From contig NZ_BBZF01000015.1 of the NCBI RefSeq assembly GCF_020884795.1, forward strand, positions 289,328 through 353,327: DNA of 64,000 bases, given 5' to 3'. Below are positions 26,128-41,829 of this stretch, in pieces. The notes beneath the pieces are model-generated. The model searched no databases and was not told the origin of the DNA. It worked only from the letters and a program-made list of their open reading frames with translations. The position numbers and the translations under genes are program-made. Numbering within the stretch: the stretch's first letter is position 1; the number at the start of each line of letters is the position of its first letter. The DNA is from Micromonospora okii (lineage in GTDB: Bacteria; Actinomycetota; Actinomycetes; Mycobacteriales; Micromonosporaceae).

Positions 26128-26362
26128 GGCCACAGACACCACCGGCAGCCGACCGGAGGCAGGTGCCGGGCGCGGGTTCGTCGCCGGGTAACCGGACCGA
26201 GGCGCTCCGGGTGATCGCGTCGGCGGCCCACAGGGCGGCACTGGCTACCCGGGAACTGGAACGCGAGAGCGCCCGTCGACGCGGCGCCGCACGTGTCGGA
26301 CCGCCGCCGGGCGGGGCGGGGCACGGGGCCCCGCTCCGCCCGGCGGCGCGGGTCCGGGTGGG

Positions 26363-32570
<6,208 letters not shown>

Positions 32571-32702
32571 CGGGCCTCCTGTCGTCACTCAGGTTGGATC
32601 ATGTCGGGACGACGTCGGCCCTTATGGGTCTATTGAGTCTACGTTAGGGGTTGCGGCGCAAGGCCACTTCAGATTGATCACACTTCCAGATGTTGGGAAG
32701 AG

Positions 32703-32708
32703 TAGTCT
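32703..32708 (+). promoter_or_regulatory. -10 box for a leaderless GNAT transcript
   Basis: TAGTCT lies exactly six bases ahead of the GTG start at 32715, and no ribosome binding site is present. This spacing puts the transcription start at or next to the start codon. Confidence 0.55.
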
Positions 32709-32714
32709 CGCGGC

Positions 32715-33566
32715 GTGGATCACGTGGGTAGTGGCACGACCGTCACCTTCGACCGGTTGGAGCAGTTCTACGACGCGGTGCCCCGCGATATGGCGCGCGT
32801 GGAGGAGCACGGTCCCCTCGTACTGTTCGTCCGGGAAGGGGCCGGTTGGCCGTTCTACGCGCGTCCCCGCCTCGACGCCACCACGACGCCGTCCGCGGCG
32901 GACCTGACCGCCGTCCGGGCGCGGCAGCGGGAGCTGGGCCAGCCGGAGGCGTTCGAGTGGGTGCACGAGCGCGTCCCCGACCTGCTGCCGGTGGCCCGCG
33001 CGGCCGGGCTGACCGTGCTGGAGGCGCCGCTCATGGTGCTCGACCCGGCCGCGCTGGCCGCCCCCGGGGACTTCACCGACGTACCGGTGCGGCTGCTGGA
33101 CGCGGGCGCGCCCGGCTTCGCCCGGGACGTGGCCGTGCGGCGGGCGGTCGCCGCCGTGGGCTTCTCCGCCGCCGGCACCGCCCGGGGCGACGCCGGCCCG
33201 GCGCAGCGCGACGCGGCCGTCACCGGGCTGGACGCGGCGGCGCTGGAGGAGGAGCGGGCCCGCCTCGCCGACGGCAGCCGCCTGTCGGTGCTCGCCGGGA
33301 CGCCGGAGGAGGGCGCGCTGGCCAGCGGGATCGCGATGCGGGTCGGGGACACCGCGGAGGTCGCCGGGGTGGCCACCCTGCCGGCCGCCCGCCGCCGGGG
33401 GCTCGGCGCGGCCGTCACCGCCGCCCTCGCCCGCGCGCTGCGCGACGCCGGCACCGACCTGGTCTTCCTCTCCGCCGGCAGCGAGGAGATCGCCCGCGTC
33501 TACGTCCGGGTCGGCTTCCGCCGCCTGGGCACCGCCTGCATAGCCGAACCCCCCGCCGTCCTCTGA
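32715..33566 (+). CDS. GNAT family N-acetyltransferase
   Basis: A 283-aa acetyltransferase that would transfer acetyl from acetyl-CoA to an unknown amine. The C-terminal half holds the GNAT acetyl-CoA signature (LPAARRRGLGAAVTAALARA), followed by a VYVRVGFRRLGTACIAE ending. The N-terminal 130 residues form a separate helical domain, so this is a two-domain form. The start is a GTG on a probably leaderless message. It is divergent from gltB. Confidence 0.82.
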   Translation: MDHVGSGTTVTFDRLEQFYDAVPRDMARVEEHGPLVLFVREGAGWPFYARPRLDATTTPSAADLTAVRARQRELGQPEAFEWVHERVPDLLPVARAAGLTVLEAPLMVLDPAALAAPGDFTDVPVRLLDAGAPGFARDVAVRRAVAAVGFSAAGTARGDAGPAQRDAAVTGLDAAALEEERARLADGSRLSVLAGTPEEGALASGIAMRVGDTAEVAGVATLPAARRRGLGAAVTAALARALRDAGTDLVFLSAGSEEIARVYVRVGFRRLGTACIAEPPAVL

Positions 33567-33586
33567 CCCGTCCGCCCGGCCGGGGG

Positions 33587-34774
33587 CTAGGCGGGGGGGC
33601 GCCAGGCGGCGGCGGTGGCGGCGGCGGCGGAGAGCAGGCGCGGGGTGAGCGTGCCCAGGGCGGCGTCGCGGGCCCGCAGGGCGAGCCGGCCCCGGGTCTG
33701 GAGGACCGCCGACATCCGGCGGGTCTGCCGGACCACCGTGGCGGCCCGGGGGCGGCGCAGCCGGTCGTACGCGGCCACGGCGTCCGGCAGGCGGGACTCG
33801 CGCAGCAGCGAGGCCAGGGTGGCCGCGTCCTCGAAGGCGAGGCAGGCGCCCTGGCCGAGGTGCGGGGGCATGGCGTGGGCGGCGTCGCCGAGCAGCACCA
33901 CCCCGCCCGGCCCGGCCGGGAAGCCGTACGCGCGGGGCAGGGGGCGCAGCTCGCGGATCTCCCGCTGCACCAGGTCGGCCGGGTCGGTGGCCTCCAGCAG
34001 CTCGCCGATCGGCGCGGGCCAGCCGGCGTACCAGCGGCGCAGCAGCGCGAGCTGCGTCTCCGGCGACTCCGGCCGGGGTGCGCCGGCCGCGGTGGCCACC
34101 CAGTAGATGCCGCCCCGGCTCGACGCGCCGGAGGAGCCGCGCTCGCCCAGCGAGGCGGCCACGAACCGGTACCCGGCGCCGAGGGTCTCTCCGCCGACCG
34201 GCTGGTCGGCCGGCAGCCGGGGCGCCCGGTACCAGGGGATCACCGCCCGCCAGGCGGCGCTGCCGGAGCTGACCACCCGGGCCTCGGGGGCGAGCCGCCG
34301 GCGGATCTCGCTGTCGGTGCCGTCCGCGGCGACCACCAGGTCGGCCTCGTAGCTCTGCCGGCCGTCGCCGACGGACGGGCGCTGCCCCGCCTCGGCCCGC
34401 ACCGTGCGCACCGCCACGCCGGTGCGCAGCTCCACCCGCTCGCCGAGCCCGGCGATCAGGGTGTCGTGCAGGTCCTCCCGGTGCACCACCACCGGCATCC
34501 GGTCGGCCGGGGTGGGGCGGGGCTGCACGAGCCACTGCCCGTCGGGCCGGCGCACCCCGCCGTCGGGCAGCGGGGTGGCGATCGCGTCCAGCCCCGCGCC
34601 GAGGCCGAGGGCGCGCAGCGCGCGTACCCCGTTGGGCCAGAGCACGACGGCCGCCGGCTCCGGGCGGACCCGGTCGGCGCGCTCCAGGAGCGTGACCTGC
34701 CAGCCGGAGCGGGCCAGCGCGCCGGCGACCGCCAGGCCACCGACACCGGCCCCGACCACCACCGCGGTACGCAT
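33587..34774 (-). CDS. FAD-dependent monooxygenase (PHBH-like)
   Basis: A 395-aa flavoprotein hydroxylase of the p-hydroxybenzoate hydroxylase group. N-terminal AVVVGAGVGGLAVAGALARS binds FAD, the middle DLVVAADGTDSEIRRRLAP is the DG motif, and VVLLGDAAHAMPPHLGQGAC is the GD motif. These three define the group. It ends in an Ala/Arg-rich tail. A GGGGGAGGG ribosome binding site sets the ATG at 34774, fourteen bases after lgt, so it may be read from the lgt transcript. Substrate unknown. Confidence 0.87.
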   Translation of the reverse strand: MRTAVVVGAGVGGLAVAGALARSGWQVTLLERADRVRPEPAAVVLWPNGVRALRALGLGAGLDAIATPLPDGGVRRPDGQWLVQPRPTPADRMPVVVHREDLHDTLIAGLGERVELRTGVAVRTVRAEAGQRPSVGDGRQSYEADLVVAADGTDSEIRRRLAPEARVVSSGSAAWRAVIPWYRAPRLPADQPVGGETLGAGYRFVAASLGERGSSGASSRGGIYWVATAAGAPRPESPETQLALLRRWYAGWPAPIGELLEATDPADLVQREIRELRPLPRAYGFPAGPGGVVLLGDAAHAMPPHLGQGACLAFEDAATLASLLRESRLPDAVAAYDRLRRPRAATVVRQTRRMSAVLQTRGRLALRARDAALGTLTPRLLSAAAATAAAWRPPA

Positions 34775-34788
34775 GCGCCCTCCCCCGT

Positions 34789-35901
34789 TCAGCTCTCGCG
34801 GTCGGCCGCGCCGCGACCCGGCGCCCCGGCGGACTCGTCGCCGCCCGCCCCGGGGCCGGCGGTCCCGTCGTCGGTCGCGTCGGGGCCGTCGTCGGGGGCG
34901 ACCCCGGTCTCCCGGTACGCCCGGAACTGTTCCTCGTCGACCACCCGGTACCCCTGCGGCGCGGCGGCGGCCGGCCGGGCCTCCCGCTGCGACAGGTCGA
35001 GCTGGGACACGTCGCCGCCGGTCGGGGCGGCGACGGCGGTGGGCATGCCCACCGGGACCAGGTACTCCCGGGGGCCGCGCGCCCGCAGGAAGTAGACCAA
35101 CGCGCCGACGAAGACCAGGGCGGCCGTGAAGACGTTGAGCCGGACGCCGAGGATCCGGGTGGCCTCGTCGGTGCGCATCATCTCGATCCAGAACCGGCCG
35201 GCGGTGTAGCCCATCACGTAGAGGGCGAACGCGCGCCCCCGGCCCAGCCGGAGCCTCCGGTCGAGGACGAGGACCAGGGCGGCGACGCCGACGTTCCACA
35301 GCGCCTCGTAGAGGAAGGTCGGGTGGTACAGCCCGGGCAGCAGCACCGGCTCGCCGTCGACGACCTTCGCCCGGCCGCCCGAGCCCATGGCGTGGACCTC
35401 AAGGCCCCAGGGCAGGGTCGTCGGGCCGCCGTACAGCTCGTTGTTGAACCAGTTGCCGAGCCGACCGACCGCCTGGGCCAGCGGCAGCCCCGGGGCGAGC
35501 GCGTCGGCCACCACCGTGAGGGGGATGCCGAGCTGGCGGGCGGCGAGCCAGGCGCCGACCGCCCCGCCGGCCACCGCGCCCCAGATGCCGAGCCCACCCT
35601 CCCAGATCGCGAACGCCTTGAGCGGCTCGCCGCCGGCCCCGAAGTACTTCTCCGGTGAGGTGATCACGTGGTAGATCCGCGCGCCGACGATGCCGAACGG
35701 CACCGCCCAGACGGCGATGTCCAGCACCGCCCCGGGGGCGACGCCCCGGGCGCGTAGCCGGCGCTCGGTGACCACGCAGGCCACCACGATGCCGGCGATG
35801 ATGCAGAGCGCGTACGCCCGCAGCGGCAGCGGGCCGAGCTGCCACACCGCCGTGCTGGGGCTGGGCAGGGCCGCCTGGGGGATCGTCGAGGCGAGGGTCA
35901 C
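34789..35901 (-). CDS. lgt: Prolipoprotein diacylglyceryl transferase
   Basis: An integral membrane enzyme that puts diacylglycerol on the lipobox cysteine of prolipoproteins. It contains IYHVITSPEKYF, the WEGGLGIWGAVAGGAVGAW helix, the signature GRLGNWFNNELYGG, and HPTFLYEALWNVGV. Seven membrane segments are expected. The last 100 residues are a soluble low-complexity tail beyond the usual length. The GTG at 35901 is preceded by TAGCGT eight bases away and has no ribosome binding site, so a leaderless start is likely; the longer frame from 35940 is less so. Confidence 0.94.
   Translation of the reverse strand: MTLASTIPQAALPSPSTAVWQLGPLPLRAYALCIIAGIVVACVVTERRLRARGVAPGAVLDIAVWAVPFGIVGARIYHVITSPEKYFGAGGEPLKAFAIWEGGLGIWGAVAGGAVGAWLAARQLGIPLTVVADALAPGLPLAQAVGRLGNWFNNELYGGPTTLPWGLEVHAMGSGGRAKVVDGEPVLLPGLYHPTFLYEALWNVGVAALVLVLDRRLRLGRGRAFALYVMGYTAGRFWIEMMRTDEATRILGVRLNVFTAALVFVGALVYFLRARGPREYLVPVGMPTAVAAPTGGDVSQLDLSQREARPAAAAPQGYRVVDEEQFRAYRETGVAPDDGPDATDDGTAGPGAGGDESAGAPGRGAADRES
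34994..35039. repeat. 46-bp copy in lgt of the repeat at 26037
   Basis: This stretch has 44 of 46 bases identical to 26037-26082. It codes for the AAPTGGDVSQLDL segment in the lgt tail, after the last membrane helix. Confidence 0.6.
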
Positions 35902-35909
35902 GGATGCAC

Positions 35910-35915
35910 ACGCTA
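35910..35915 (-). promoter_or_regulatory. -10 box for lgt (leaderless)
   Basis: TAGCGT reads on the minus strand from 35915 to 35910, eight bases before the GTG start. It would separate lgt from the trp genes upstream, although readthrough from trpA is also possible. Confidence 0.45.
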
Positions 35916-35982
35916 CCGTCGCCGCCCCCACCACCGGCAACCCCGCTCGGGAGCGGGCGGTGCGGGGCGGGTGGGCGGCGGG

Positions 35983-36786
35983 TCAGGGGCGCGGGGTGCG
36001 GACGCCCTCGGCCAGCTCGGCGCTGAGCGCACGCAGGGCGGTGAGGCCGCCGGCCTCGTCGGGCGCGTCGAGCAGGCAGCGGATCAGCGCGCTGCCGACG
36101 ATCACCCCGTCGGCGTACCCGGCGACCGTGCCGGCCTGCGCGCCGGTGCCGACGCCGAGCCCCACGCCGACCGGCAGGTCGGTGGCCTCCCGCACCCGGG
36201 CGACCAGCACCGGCGCGGCGTCGGAGGTCCGCGACCGGGCCCCGGTGACACCCATGATCGCGGTGGCGTAGACGAAGCCCCGGCAGTGCTCCACCGTCAT
36301 CCTCAGCCGCGCGTCCGTCGAGGACGGGGCGACCAGGAAGGTGCGGTCCAGCCCGTGCGCGTCCGAGGCGGCCAGCCACTCGTCGGCCTCCTCGGGGATG
36401 AGGTCCGGGGTGATCAGGCCGGTGCCGCCGGCCGAGGCCAGGTCCCGGGCGAACGCGTCGACGCCGTACTGCTCGATGGGGTTCCAGTAGGTCATCGTGA
36501 CCACCGGCGCGCCCGTGGCCGCGACCGCCTCGACGATGCGCAGCGCGTCGGCGGTGCGGACGCCGCCGGCCAGCGCGATGTCGCTGGCCCGCTGGATCAC
36601 CGGGCCGTCCATCACCGGGTCGGAGTACGGGATCTCCAACTCGATGACGTCCACGCCCGCCTCGACCATCGCCTTCATCGCGGCGATGCTGCCCTCGACG
36701 GTCGGGAACCCGGCCGGCATGCAGCCGACCAGCACGGCCCGCCCGTCGGCACGGGCCTTGTCGAACGCCACCCCGATCCGGCTCAC
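35983..36786 (-). CDS. trpA: Tryptophan synthase alpha subunit
   Basis: This subunit splits indole-3-glycerol phosphate to indole and glyceraldehyde 3-phosphate for TrpB. Catalytic Glu and Asp are visible in DVIELEIPYSDPVMDGPVIQ, with GCMPAGFPTVEGS at the start and the phosphate-binding GVGLGVGTGAQAGTVAGYAD near residue 190. The 267-aa length is normal. The ATG is four bases after the trpB stop, so the two are co-translated. Confidence 0.96.
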   Translation of the reverse strand: MSRIGVAFDKARADGRAVLVGCMPAGFPTVEGSIAAMKAMVEAGVDVIELEIPYSDPVMDGPVIQRASDIALAGGVRTADALRIVEAVAATGAPVVTMTYWNPIEQYGVDAFARDLASAGGTGLITPDLIPEEADEWLAASDAHGLDRTFLVAPSSTDARLRMTVEHCRGFVYATAIMGVTGARSRTSDAAPVLVARVREATDLPVGVGLGVGTGAQAGTVAGYADGVIVGSALIRCLLDAPDEAGGLTALRALSAELAEGVRTPRP

Positions 36787-36790
36787 GATG

Positions 36791-38026
36791 TCACTGCTCC
36801 CTGTCGAGGATGCCGAAGTACTCGCCGGCGGTGTGCACGTCCTTGTCGCCCCGCCCGGAGAGGTTGACCACGATGACCGGCTCCCGGCCCAGCTCGGCCG
36901 CCAGCGCCGGGGCGATCTTCAGCGCCCCGGCGAGCGCGTGGGAGCTCTCGATCGCCGGGATGATCCCCTCGGTGCGGCAGAGCAGCTCGAACGCGGCCAT
37001 CGCCTCGGCGTCGGTCACCGGCAGGTAGGTCGCCCGGCCGCTGTCGTGCAGCCACGCGTGCTCCGGCCCGACGCCCGGGTAGTCCAGGCCGGCGGAGATC
37101 GAGTGCGACTCGATCGTCTGCCCGTCGGCGTTCTGGAGCACGTAGGTGCGGGTGCCGTGCAGCACCCCGGAGGTGCCGCCGGTGATGCTGGCCGCGTGCC
37201 GGCCGGTCTCCACGCCCTCGCCGCCGGCCTCGAAGCCGTACAGCCGGACCCCGGCGTCGGGCACGAAGGCATGGAAGATGCCCAGCGCGTTGGAGCCGCC
37301 CCCGACGCAGGCCGCGACCGCGTCCGGCAGCGCGCCGGTCAGGTCGAGGCACTGCGCGCGGGCCTCGTCGCCGATGCCCCGGACGAAGTCGCGCACCATC
37401 TCGGGGAACGGGTGCGGCCCGGCGGCGGTGCCGATCAGGTAGTGGGTGTCGTCGACGTTGGCGACCCAGTCCCGCATCGCCTCGTTCATCGCGTCCTTGA
37501 GGGTGCGCGAGCCGGTGGTAACCGGGACGACGGTGGCGCCGAGCATCCGCATCCGGGCCACGTTGAGCGCCTGCCGCTGCGTGTCGACCTCGCCCATGTA
37601 GACGACGCACTCCAGGTCGAACAGGGCGGCGGCGGTCGCGGTGGCCACGCCGTGCTGCCCGGCGCCGGTCTCGGCGATCACCCGCCGCTTGCCCATCCGC
37701 CGGGTCAGCAGCGCCTGGCCGAGCACGTTGCGCACCTTGTGCGCCCCGGTGTGGTTGAGGTCCTCCCGCTTGAGCAGCACCCGGGCGCCGATCTTCGCGG
37801 AGAACCGCTCGGCCCGGTAGAGCAGCGAGGGGGTGCCGGCGTAGTCGCGCAGCAGCGCGTCGAACTCCGCGAGGAAGGACTCGTCCGACATCGCCTTGCG
37901 GTACGCGGCGTCCAGCTCGTCGAGGGCCGCGACGAGCGCCTCCGGGACGAACCGGCCGCCGAACCGGCCGAAGTGACCGGCGGCGTCGGGAACCTGGCCG
38001 GCCGGGGTCGGGTCGGTGGCGCTCAT
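36791..38026 (-). CDS. trpB: Tryptophan synthase beta subunit
   Basis: A PLP enzyme that joins indole to serine. The Schiff-base lysine is in [17 protein letters not shown], and [20 protein letters not shown] and [15 protein letters not shown] are the phosphate-binding and PLP-ring contacts. It has 411 aa, with the start at MSATDPTP supported by GAGAGGAG ahead. It is the second gene of a trpC-trpB-trpA-lgt row. Confidence 0.97.
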   Translation of the reverse strand: MSATDPTPAGQVPDAAGHFGRFGGRFVPEALVAALDELDAAYRKAMSDESFLAEFDALLRDYAGTPSLLYRAERFSAKIGARVLLKREDLNHTGAHKVRNVLGQALLTRRMGKRRVIAETGAGQHGVATATAAALFDLECVVYMGEVDTQRQALNVARMRMLGATVVPVTTGSRTLKDAMNEAMRDWVANVDDTHYLIGTAAGPHPFPEMVRDFVRGIGDEARAQCLDLTGALPDAVAACVGGGSNALGIFHAFVPDAGVRLYGFEAGGEGVETGRHAASITGGTSGVLHGTRTYVLQNADGQTIESHSISAGLDYPGVGPEHAWLHDSGRATYLPVTDAEAMAAFELLCRTEGIIPAIESSHALAGALKIAPALAAELGREPVIVVNLSGRGDKDVHTAGEYFGILDREQ

Positions 38027-38066
38027 CGCGTCTCCTCTCGCTGCTGACTGGGCGCCCCGGCGCGGC

Positions 38067-38930
38067 TCAGCGCGCCGGGCGGGGCGTTGCCGGGTGGTTC
38101 CCGGCGTTGACCAGCGCGGCCACCGCCTCGCGGGGGCTGGCCTGGGTGACCAGGCCCTCCCCGACCAGGACGGCGTCGGCACCGGCCGAGGCGTACCGGA
38201 TCAGGTCGTGCGGGCCACGCACGCCGGACTCGGCGATCTTGACGACGCTGCTGGGGAGGCCGGGGGCGATGCGCTCGAACACCGACCGGTCGACCTCCAG
38301 CGTGCGCAGGTCGCGGGCGTTGACCCCGATCACCTGCGCGCCGGCCTCCAGCGCCCGGTCGGCCTCCTCCTCGGTGTGCACCTCGACCAGCGCGCACATG
38401 CCGAGGGACTCGATGCGCTCCAGCAGCCCGACGAGGGCGTTCTGCTCCAGCGCGGCCACGATTAGCAGGACCAGGTCGGCGCCGTGGGCGCGGGCCTCGT
38501 GCACCTGGTAGCTGGAGACCACGAAGTCCTTGCGCAGCACCGGCACCTGCACGGCGGCCCGCACGGCGGCGAGGTCGTCCAGGGAGCCGCCGAACCAACG
38601 CCCCTCGGTGAGCACGCTGATCGCCCGCGCGCCGCCGGCGGCGTACTCGCCCGCCAGCTCGGCCGGGTCGGCGATGTCGGCGAGCTGCCCCCGCGACGGC
38701 GACGAGCGCTTCACCTCGGCGATCACCGCCACGCCGGGCCGGCGCAGGGCCGCGTACGCGTCGAGCGGCGGCGGCGCGGCGGCGGCGAGTTCGCGGACGC
38801 GCTCCAGTGGCACCTGCTCCTGCCGTCGCGCGACGTCCTCGCGCACGCCGGCCAGGATCTCGTCCAGGACGTTTCCGGACGCCGCCTCGGCGGCCCCGTC
38901 CCCTTCCGCGTGCGCATGCTCAGCAGTCAC
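38067..38930 (-). CDS. trpC: Indole-3-glycerol phosphate synthase
   Basis: A TIM-barrel enzyme that closes the indole ring from carboxyphenylaminodeoxyribulose phosphate. Motifs are [45 protein letters not shown] and VKIAESGVR. Two starts are plausible. One is the GTG at 38930, with GGGGAG about nine bases ahead. The other is an ATG at 38957 that would sit six bases after a TAGCAT -10 box and be leaderless; it adds nine residues before the conserved fold. It is the single-domain form, not fused to TrpF. Confidence 0.95.
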   Translation of the reverse strand: MTAEHAHAEGDGAAEAASGNVLDEILAGVREDVARRQEQVPLERVRELAAAAPPPLDAYAALRRPGVAVIAEVKRSSPSRGQLADIADPAELAGEYAAGGARAISVLTEGRWFGGSLDDLAAVRAAVQVPVLRKDFVVSSYQVHEARAHGADLVLLIVAALEQNALVGLLERIESLGMCALVEVHTEEEADRALEAGAQVIGVNARDLRTLEVDRSVFERIAPGLPSSVVKIAESGVRGPHDLIRYASAGADAVLVGEGLVTQASPREAVAALVNAGNHPATPRPAR

Positions 38931-38963
38931 CAACGGACTCCCCTCTCCGGGTGTCATGGGCCG

Positions 38964-38969
38964 ATGCTA
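38964..38969 (-). promoter_or_regulatory. -10 box for trpC (possible leaderless start at 38957)
   Basis: TAGCAT on the minus strand (38969 to 38964), six bases before an in-frame ATG at 38957. It should start the trpCBA transcript. I see no leader peptide rich in Trp and no attenuator hairpin. Confidence 0.5.
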
Positions 38970-39383
38970 GGGGGCGCCACCTGGCAGCATGTGCCGGGGG
39001 TATGGCGCTCCTCACGAGATGGGCTGCGGCATAATGGCCGACTTCCGGTGAACGGCAGGTCACCCAGCGCCACCGGGCCGACCGGTCACGGTGACCCCGG
39101 CGACGACGCCCGCGCCACCCGACCCATCGACGACCGCCCATCCCCATCGGATCATTCTCCGCCCGAACCCACCCCGCGCGCACGTCGATCGATGCGCGGA
39201 GGCGCGCTCGTCGGCGCGCTGTGACGAAGATCAAGGCGGAACGGCCCTGTCCGGGCGGCCCGGGCCGGCGCACAGTTGACCTCGCGGTGACCGTCACGAA
39301 ACGTGAGCGGGGCACCGTGGTGTTCGGGCAGACTCGACGATGCGCCTGCCCGAACCGTCGGAACGAGAGCGTGCGGGGTGAGC
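38970..39383. other. Intergenic region upstream of trpC
   Basis: About 410 bases between trpC and the small plus-strand gene at 39384. Open frames across it have no good start signals. Short inverted repeats TCACG-AAA-CGTGA at 39294-39306 and GTGAC-C-GTCAC at 39287-39297 overlap and could be an operator for the plus-strand gene. I see no tRNA, no T-box features and no attenuator. Confidence 0.4.
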
Positions 39384-39644
39384 ATGAGCACGAGCACCGG
39401 GCCCGAGCCGAGCATCGGACTGACCACCATCTCCCGGACCGTGGCGTCACTGGCCGTCGCGGTGGTGCACACGCTGGAGCGCGCCGCGACCGGCGACGGC
39501 CGGGTCCGCACCGCGCGGGACAACGCCTGGGAGGCGGTCTGCGCCGACCGGGCCCGCGCCGAGCGCCGCGCCGAGCTGGACCGCCTGGTGGCCGAGCTGG
39601 CCGCCGCCCGAGCCGCCGCGCGGGACCGCCAGCCGGTCGGCTGA
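39384..39644 (+). CDS. Small helical hypothetical protein, 86 aa
   Basis: The start is the ATG at 39384, preceded by GGGGTGAG. The protein has a short hydrophobic patch (VASLAVAVVHTLERAATG) and then a long charged helix (ADRARAERRAELDRLVAELA), probably a coiled coil. It lies on the opposite strand between trpC and the TIGR02234-like gene, where other actinomycetes carry small trp-linked genes on the trp strand. Function unknown. Confidence 0.6.
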   Translation: MSTSTGPEPSIGLTTISRTVASLAVAVVHTLERAATGDGRVRTARDNAWEAVCADRARAERRAELDRLVAELAAARAAARDRQPVG

Positions 39645-39661
39645 CACCCGGTCCGGCCGGG

Positions 39662-40279
39662 TCAGTGCTCCGTCGGGTCCTCGCCCCGGTCCAGCGCGTC
39701 CCACGCCTGGGTGGTGCGCCGCCCGGTCACCGGGCCGGTCGCCGCCTCCCCCTCCTGCGGGTCGGCGGCGCGGCGGACCGGCCGCTCGTACCGTGCGCCC
39801 ATCGCCGGCCAGGTCGCGCCCCGCAGCGCGGTGAGCGCCCCGCCACCGGCGGCGAGCGCGCCGCCGGCCAGGCAGAGCGCGGGCCACTGCCGGCTCACCT
39901 CGCCGTCGAACGCGGCCACCAGCCCGTAGCCGCCGCCGGCCGCCACGGCCGCGCCGAGCGCCAGCAGCAGGACGCCGAGCAGCCGGCGGACCGCCCCCCG
40001 GGTGGCCAGCACCGCGCCGCCGCCGGCCAGCGCCACCACGGCGAGGGCGGGCAGCCAGGGCAGCAGCCCGGCCCCGGTGCGGGCCTGCCGCACCGGGGGC
40101 AGCGGGACGGGCCGCGCGGTCAGCTCGACCGACCAGGTCCGGGTGGACGCCCACAGCGCCAGGCCCGCGCCGGCCAGGCAGAGCAGCACCGCGTACGTCA
40201 GCTCGCGCCGCCGCCGCGCGTCCGGCGTCACCGCGCCGGCGGCGGGGTCGGTCGCCGGTTCCGTCGCCGGGCCGGTCAT
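39662..40279 (-). CDS. Trp-cluster membrane protein (TIGR02234-like)
   Basis: A 205-aa membrane protein whose ATG overlaps the trpE stop (ATGA). It has four hydrophobic segments: about 27-46, 72-92, 98-120 and 130-150. [20 protein letters not shown] followed by [15 protein letters not shown] is the pattern of the TIGR02234 family, which sits with trpE in many actinobacteria and has no proven role. The C-terminus is soluble and charged. Confidence 0.8.
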   Translation of the reverse strand: MTGPATEPATDPAAGAVTPDARRRRELTYAVLLCLAGAGLALWASTRTWSVELTARPVPLPPVRQARTGAGLLPWLPALAVVALAGGGAVLATRGAVRRLLGVLLLALGAAVAAGGGYGLVAAFDGEVSRQWPALCLAGGALAAGGGALTALRGATWPAMGARYERPVRRAADPQEGEAATGPVTGRRTTQAWDALDRGEDPTEH

Positions 40280-41829
40280 CGGGCCGGCCGCAGGGTCTCG
40301 GCGGCGGCGATGGCCGCCAGCACGGCGGCGGCCTTGGCGCGGGTCTCCCGGTCCTCGGCGGCCGGGTCGGAGTCGGCCACCACCCCCGCGCCGGCCTGCA
40401 CGTACGCCCGGCCGTCGCGGATCAGCGCGGTGCGGATGGCGATGGCCATGTCCAGGTCGCCGCCGAAGCCGAAGTAGCCGACGGTGCCGCCGTAGAGGCC
40501 CCGCCGGACCGGCTCCAGCTCCTCGATGATCTCCATGGCCCGGACCTTGGGCGCGCCGGAGAGGGTGCCGGCCGGGAAGGTGGCCGCGAGCGCGTCGAAG
40601 GCGGTGCGGTCCGGGCGCAGCTCCCCGGTGACCGTCGAGACGATGTGCATCACGTGGCTGTACCGCTCGATGGTGGCGAACTCCGGCACCTCGACCGTGC
40701 CCGGCCGGCAGACCCGGCCCAGGTCGTTGCGGCCCAGGTCGACCAGCATCACGTGCTCGGCGCGTTCCTTCGGGTCGGCCAGCAGCTCGGCGGCGAGCCG
40801 GGCGTCGGCCTCCGGGGTGCCGCCGCGCGGGCGGGTGCCGGCGATCGGGTGCAGCAGGGCCCGGCGCCGCCCGTCCGCGCCGACGCTCACCTTCAGGTGC
40901 GCCTCCGGCGAGGAACCGACGACGTCGAAGCCGTCGAAGCGCAGCAGGTACATGTACGGGCTGGGGTTGGTGGTGCGCAGCACCCGGTAGACGTCCAGCG
41001 GGTCGGCGTGGGTGCGCCGCTCGAAGCGCTGGGAGAGCACGATCTGGAAGCACTCGCCCGCCCGGATCGCCTCCTTGGCCGCCTCGACCGCCTTCGGGTA
41101 CCCGCCGTCGTCGGTGCGGCTGACCACCTCGCCGACGGCCGGGCGCTCCACCGTGGAGATCATCGGCGGGATGGGCCGGGACAGGGCGGTGGTCATCGCG
41201 TCCAGCCGCCCGACCGCGTGGTGGTAGGCGGCGGCGACCAGGGCGGCGCGGTCCGGCTGCTCCGGCGGCGGGAGCACCGCGTTGGCGACCAGGATCGCCG
41301 AGCCGTCGTAGTGGTCGAGGACCACCAGGTCGGTGGCGAGCATCATGCCCAGCTCGGGCACACCGAGGTCGTCCTCGGCCAGCTCGGGCAGCCGCTCGAA
41401 GCGGCGGACCAGGTCGTACCCGAGGAAGCCGACCATGCCGCCGCTGAGCGGCGGCATCCCGCTGGCCGGGTCCCAGGCCGGGCCGGCGAGGGCCGCGACC
41501 GTCTCGCGCAGCACCCGCACCGGGTCGTCGCCGGTGGGCAGCCCGGCCGGCGGGTTCCCGGTCCAGTGCGCGACGCCGCCCCGCTCCGTGAGGGTGGCGC
41601 TGCTGCGCACCCCGATGAAGGAGTACCGCGACCAGGCCGAGCCCGCCGGGCCGGCCCCCTGCTCGGCGGACTCCAGCAGGAACGTGCCGGGGCCGCCGGC
41701 CAGCTTCCGGTAGACCCCGACCGGGGTCTCCGCGTCGGCGAGCAACCGCCGGGTGACCGGGACGACCCGCCAGCGGGCCGCCAGGTCGGTGAACGCGCCC
41801 AGGTCGGGGCTGACCACGCCGTCGGTCAC
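40276..41829 (-). CDS. trpE: Anthranilate synthase component I
   Basis: Converts chorismate to anthranilate using ammonia from TrpG, which is not in this window. The 517-aa protein has the chorismate domain motifs [36 protein letters not shown] and [13 protein letters not shown], ending with [15 protein letters not shown]. The N-terminal [10 protein letters not shown] region is the tryptophan feedback site. The GTG start overlaps the hisI stop (GTGA at 41826-41829). Confidence 0.96.
   Translation of the reverse strand: MTDGVVSPDLGAFTDLAARWRVVPVTRRLLADAETPVGVYRKLAGGPGTFLLESAEQGAGPAGSAWSRYSFIGVRSSATLTERGGVAHWTGNPPAGLPTGDDPVRVLRETVAALAGPAWDPASGMPPLSGGMVGFLGYDLVRRFERLPELAEDDLGVPELGMMLATDLVVLDHYDGSAILVANAVLPPPEQPDRAALVAAAYHHAVGRLDAMTTALSRPIPPMISTVERPAVGEVVSRTDDGGYPKAVEAAKEAIRAGECFQIVLSQRFERRTHADPLDVYRVLRTTNPSPYMYLLRFDGFDVVGSSPEAHLKVSVGADGRRRALLHPIAGTRPRGGTPEADARLAAELLADPKERAEHVMLVDLGRNDLGRVCRPGTVEVPEFATIERYSHVMHIVSTVTGELRPDRTAFDALAATFPAGTLSGAPKVRAMEIIEELEPVRRGLYGGTVGYFGFGGDLDMAIAIRTALIRDGRAYVQAGAGVVADSDPAAEDRETRAKAAAVLAAIAAAETLRPAR

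Larger units (their letters stand above)
25760..26362. other. 603-bp non-coding region with repeats
   Basis: There is no believable gene between the M1 peptidase and gltD stops (convergent). It contains inverted repeats at 25840-25856 and 26111-26127. A 14-mer (ggcaaccaggcgac) is present at 25901 and 25925, and an eight-base unit (cggtctgg) is repeated three times at 25951-25974. A 46-base stretch at 26037-26082 almost matches part of lgt. Together these make it the most repeat-rich stretch of the window. Confidence 0.6.

Noticed and set aside
38958-39383. Trp attenuator or leader peptide ahead of trpC
   Set aside because: No short frame with tandem Trp codons and no competing hairpins on the trpC strand.
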